From positions 62,001 to 126,000 of the forward strand of contig NZ_JAEMQH010000001.1 in NCBI RefSeq assembly GCF_016820575.1: a DNA stretch of 64,000 nucleotides, written 5' to 3'. The stretch comes from Marinobacter sediminum (GTDB lineage: Bacteria > Pseudomonadota > Gammaproteobacteria > Pseudomonadales > Oleiphilaceae). Shown in pieces: positions 62,387 to 64,000 of the stretch (its first letter is position 1; each line of letters starts with the position of its first letter). The notes beneath the pieces were generated by a model. The model had not been told where the DNA came from, ran no database searches, and was given only the letters and a program-made list of their open reading frames with translations. The position numbers were made by a program, and so were the translations under genes.

Positions 62387-63179
62387 GTTGTACGACCTCC
62401 AGGGCCGGCACATCCTGATCTGCCGGCCCGAACCCGAAGCCTCCCGCCTGGCCCAGTGTTTTCGTGAAGCTGGCGCAGTGCCTCGGGTGCTGTCCCTTAT
62501 TGAGCGCGAGCCGTTGCCGGAGACCCCGGAGCGTCGCACGCTGATCCTCAGCCTCGATCACTACACCCACATCATCACCGTCAGCCCGTACGCGGCCCGC
62601 CTGCTGCTGGACGAGGTGGACACCTGGTGGCCACAGATCCCGACTGGCATTCGCTGGTACGCCGTTGGTGCCGGCACCGCTGCGGTGCTGGCCAAGCAGG
62701 GACTGAGCCCGCGCCGACCGGCCCAGGGCTGGACCAGCGAGGCGCTGCTGGCCCTACCCTCCCTGGCCCGGATTGACGGTGAGCGGGTACTGCTGGCACG
62801 CGGCGAAGACGGCCGCGAACTGATTCGGGAAACCCTGGAAGCGAGAGGCGCAAAGGTGACTATGCTGCCGCTGTATCGCCGCTACCTGCCGGACCACCCC
62901 AGCGATCAGATTGATCAGCTCCTGGGCGACTTCGCTCCCGAGGCCATCGTCACGCTCTCGGGCGAAACCTTGAACAATCTCATCGCACTATGTGCGAATA
63001 GCGGCCATAATCTATACGATAGGTTATTGATTGTTCCCGCAGATCGAGTCGCCGACCAGGCTCGTACTGCAGGGTTCGAATTTCCGTGCATACCAGGAAG
63101 CCTTGCCGACAACGACATCGTGGCCACCGTTGCAGAGCAACTGAACGGCCGGGACGTTAGCTCCGGAACAGTTAAGTAA
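62367..63179 (+). CDS. hemD: Uroporphyrinogen-III synthase
   Basis: The 270-residue enzyme closes hydroxymethylbilane into uroporphyrinogen III. HemD is poorly conserved, but [55 protein letters not shown] and [12 protein letters not shown] fit the family. The ATG at 62367 (MATPPAEL) lies inside the hemC end; the open frame extends much further upstream in a different frame of hemC, which is not real. Followed by hemX after eight bases. Confidence 0.92.
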   Translation: MATPPAELYDLQGRHILICRPEPEASRLAQCFREAGAVPRVLSLIEREPLPETPERRTLILSLDHYTHIITVSPYAARLLLDEVDTWWPQIPTGIRWYAVGAGTAAVLAKQGLSPRRPAQGWTSEALLALPSLARIDGERVLLARGEDGRELIRETLEARGAKVTMLPLYRRYLPDHPSDQIDQLLGDFAPEAIVTLSGETLNNLIALCANSGHNLYDRLLIVPADRVADQARTAGFEFPCIPGSLADNDIVATVAEQLNGRDVSSGTVK

Positions 63180-63187
63180 GGACGCCC

Positions 63188-64000
63188 GTGACTGAGACAA
63201 CAAATCAACTGCCCGCTACTCTCGCCAAGGAACCAGCACAGCGCCAGAGGCTCTGGCCGGTCTGGCTCATTGCCATCATCGCTCTGATACTGGCCATTGC
63301 CCTCGCTTTGTGGAGCTGGCAGCAGTGGAACAACCACCAGGCCGTTCTAGCCTCACTCGGCAATCTCCAGCAGGACACAGCGCAGCTTGAGGACCGCTAC
63401 GGCGATCGCGGCAGCGAGCAGAACCAACGCCTGCAATCGCTGGAGCAGACCCTGACCTCGCAACGGGAACTGATCGCCCGGCAGCAACGCCAGATCGATC
63501 ACAACGCCCGGGAATTGTTGGAAGCCGGCAACCGCACCCGCACCGACTGGCTGCTGGCCGAAGCGGAGTATTTGCTGCGGATCGCCAACCAGCGCCTGAT
63601 GATTGAAAAGGACATCCGCGGTGCCCGCTCGGCACTGGAAGCCGCCGACGAGGTGCTGACCGAATCCGACGACATTGGCGTGTACCCGGTGCGGCAGCAA
63701 CTGGCCCGGGAAATCCTCGCGCTCAAGAGCATCAGCGGCGTTGACCGCACCGGGCTGTACCTGAAGCTCGAAGCCGCCATCGACAGCATTCACCAGCTCA
63801 CCGACCAGGCCCTGATCAGCGAGCAGGCGCCGGGCTTTATTCCTAAGGATGGCGATAACTCCGCCGATGCGGCGCAGGAACCTGGCGCCCTGAGCCAGGC
63901 CTGGAACACTGCCAAGACTACATTGAAGCAGGTCGTGGTCGTTCGGCGCATGGATGAACCGGTGAAGCCGCTGCTGTCACCGGATCAGAGCGCCTACGCC
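63188..64000 (+). CDS. hemX: HemX-like membrane protein, 3' end outside window
   Basis: A partial gene of at least 271 residues from GTG 63188, with TAAGGA six bases upstream, running off the right edge. One membrane helix near residues 22-44 (WPVWLIAIIALILAIALALWSW) is followed by a long periplasmic coiled coil (LQQDTAQLEDRYGD, QSLEQTLTSQRELIARQQR) and a helical domain (DWLLAEAEYLLRIANQRL). This is the HemX layout seen after hemD. Its role in haem synthesis is not settled; it is not a functional uroporphyrinogen methyltransferase in this short form. Confidence 0.9.
   Translation, partial: MTETTNQLPATLAKEPAQRQRLWPVWLIAIIALILAIALALWSWQQWNNHQAVLASLGNLQQDTAQLEDRYGDRGSEQNQRLQSLEQTLTSQRELIARQQRQIDHNARELLEAGNRTRTDWLLAEAEYLLRIANQRLMIEKDIRGARSALEAADEVLTESDDIGVYPVRQQLAREILALKSISGVDRTGLYLKLEAAIDSIHQLTDQALISEQAPGFIPKDGDNSADAAQEPGALSQAWNTAKTTLKQVVVVRRMDEPVKPLLSPDQSAYA

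Overview
The window looks like chromosomal core DNA from a marine gammaproteobacterium of the Pseudomonadales/Marinobacter type. This is inferred from gene order and protein flavour, because no rRNA or other taxonomic marker is present. Three gene runs match, from memory, the order known in Pseudomonas aeruginosa: pilU-pilT / yggS-proC-yggT / metX-metW-DUF4426-rdgB-hemW; cyaA / lptM-lysA-dapF-DUF484-xerC; and argH / algZ-algR-hemC-hemD-hemX. Departures from that order are the places worth a second look. Base composition looks uniformly GC-rich by eye. I see no insertion sequence, prophage, CRISPR array, tRNA or rRNA.

Layout. 1-6.2 kb: C-terminus of a coiled-coil protein, a phasin, a DUF2782 protein, DNA polymerase I, a YRG-repeat hypothetical and a FadL porin. 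6.3-17.7 kb: twitching ATPases pilU/pilT diverge from yggS-proC-yggT; a stand-alone dynamin-like GTPase follows a strong terminator; then comes a tightly overlapped metX-metW-DUF4426-rdgB-hemW-membrane protein operon. 17.7-25.9 kb: trmB, comM and ubiK on the minus strand; glnK-amtB behind a clear sigma-54 promoter; a DUF6316 protein; divergent speE and speA. 26-28.1 kb: an ECF sigma factor with a ChrR-type zinc anti-sigma factor and a probable autoregulated promoter, facing an SDR gene. 28.3-36.6 kb: acyl-CoA dehydrogenase, tcdA, a CPA-type antiporter, a quinone oxidoreductase, a thioesterase/SMP-30 pair and a YbfF-like hydrolase. 36.7-40.3 kb: a 30-residue peptide gene with a near-perfect ribosome binding site and its own terminator, divergent from an AraC-family regulator that overlaps a cardiolipin synthase gene, followed by a GntR regulator. 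40.3-48.3 kb: a patatin-type Vd autotransporter with a small partner gene, a secreted hypothetical, an orphan histidine kinase with two solute-binding domains, a DUF2789 protein and a diguanylate cyclase. 48.3-58 kb: xerC, DUF484, dapF, lysA, lptM and cyaA on the minus strand, then a PAS-GGDEF-EAL protein whose two enzyme domains both look degenerate. 58-64 kb: argH, algZ/algR, hemC-hemD and the start of hemX.

How it fits together. Besides housekeeping (replication, Met/Lys/Arg/Pro, haem and polyamine synthesis), the window is rich in surface-behaviour control: PilT/PilU motors, AlgZ/AlgR (which governs pili and alginate in Pseudomonas), CyaA (cAMP), one apparently active diguanylate cyclase and one apparently inactive c-di-GMP-type protein. 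Lipid handling is a second theme: FadL, acyl-CoA dehydrogenase, thioesterase, patatin, cardiolipin synthase and phasin. The least explained elements are the peptide/AraC pair, the lone dynamin-like GTPase and the 207-residue partner of the patatin autotransporter.
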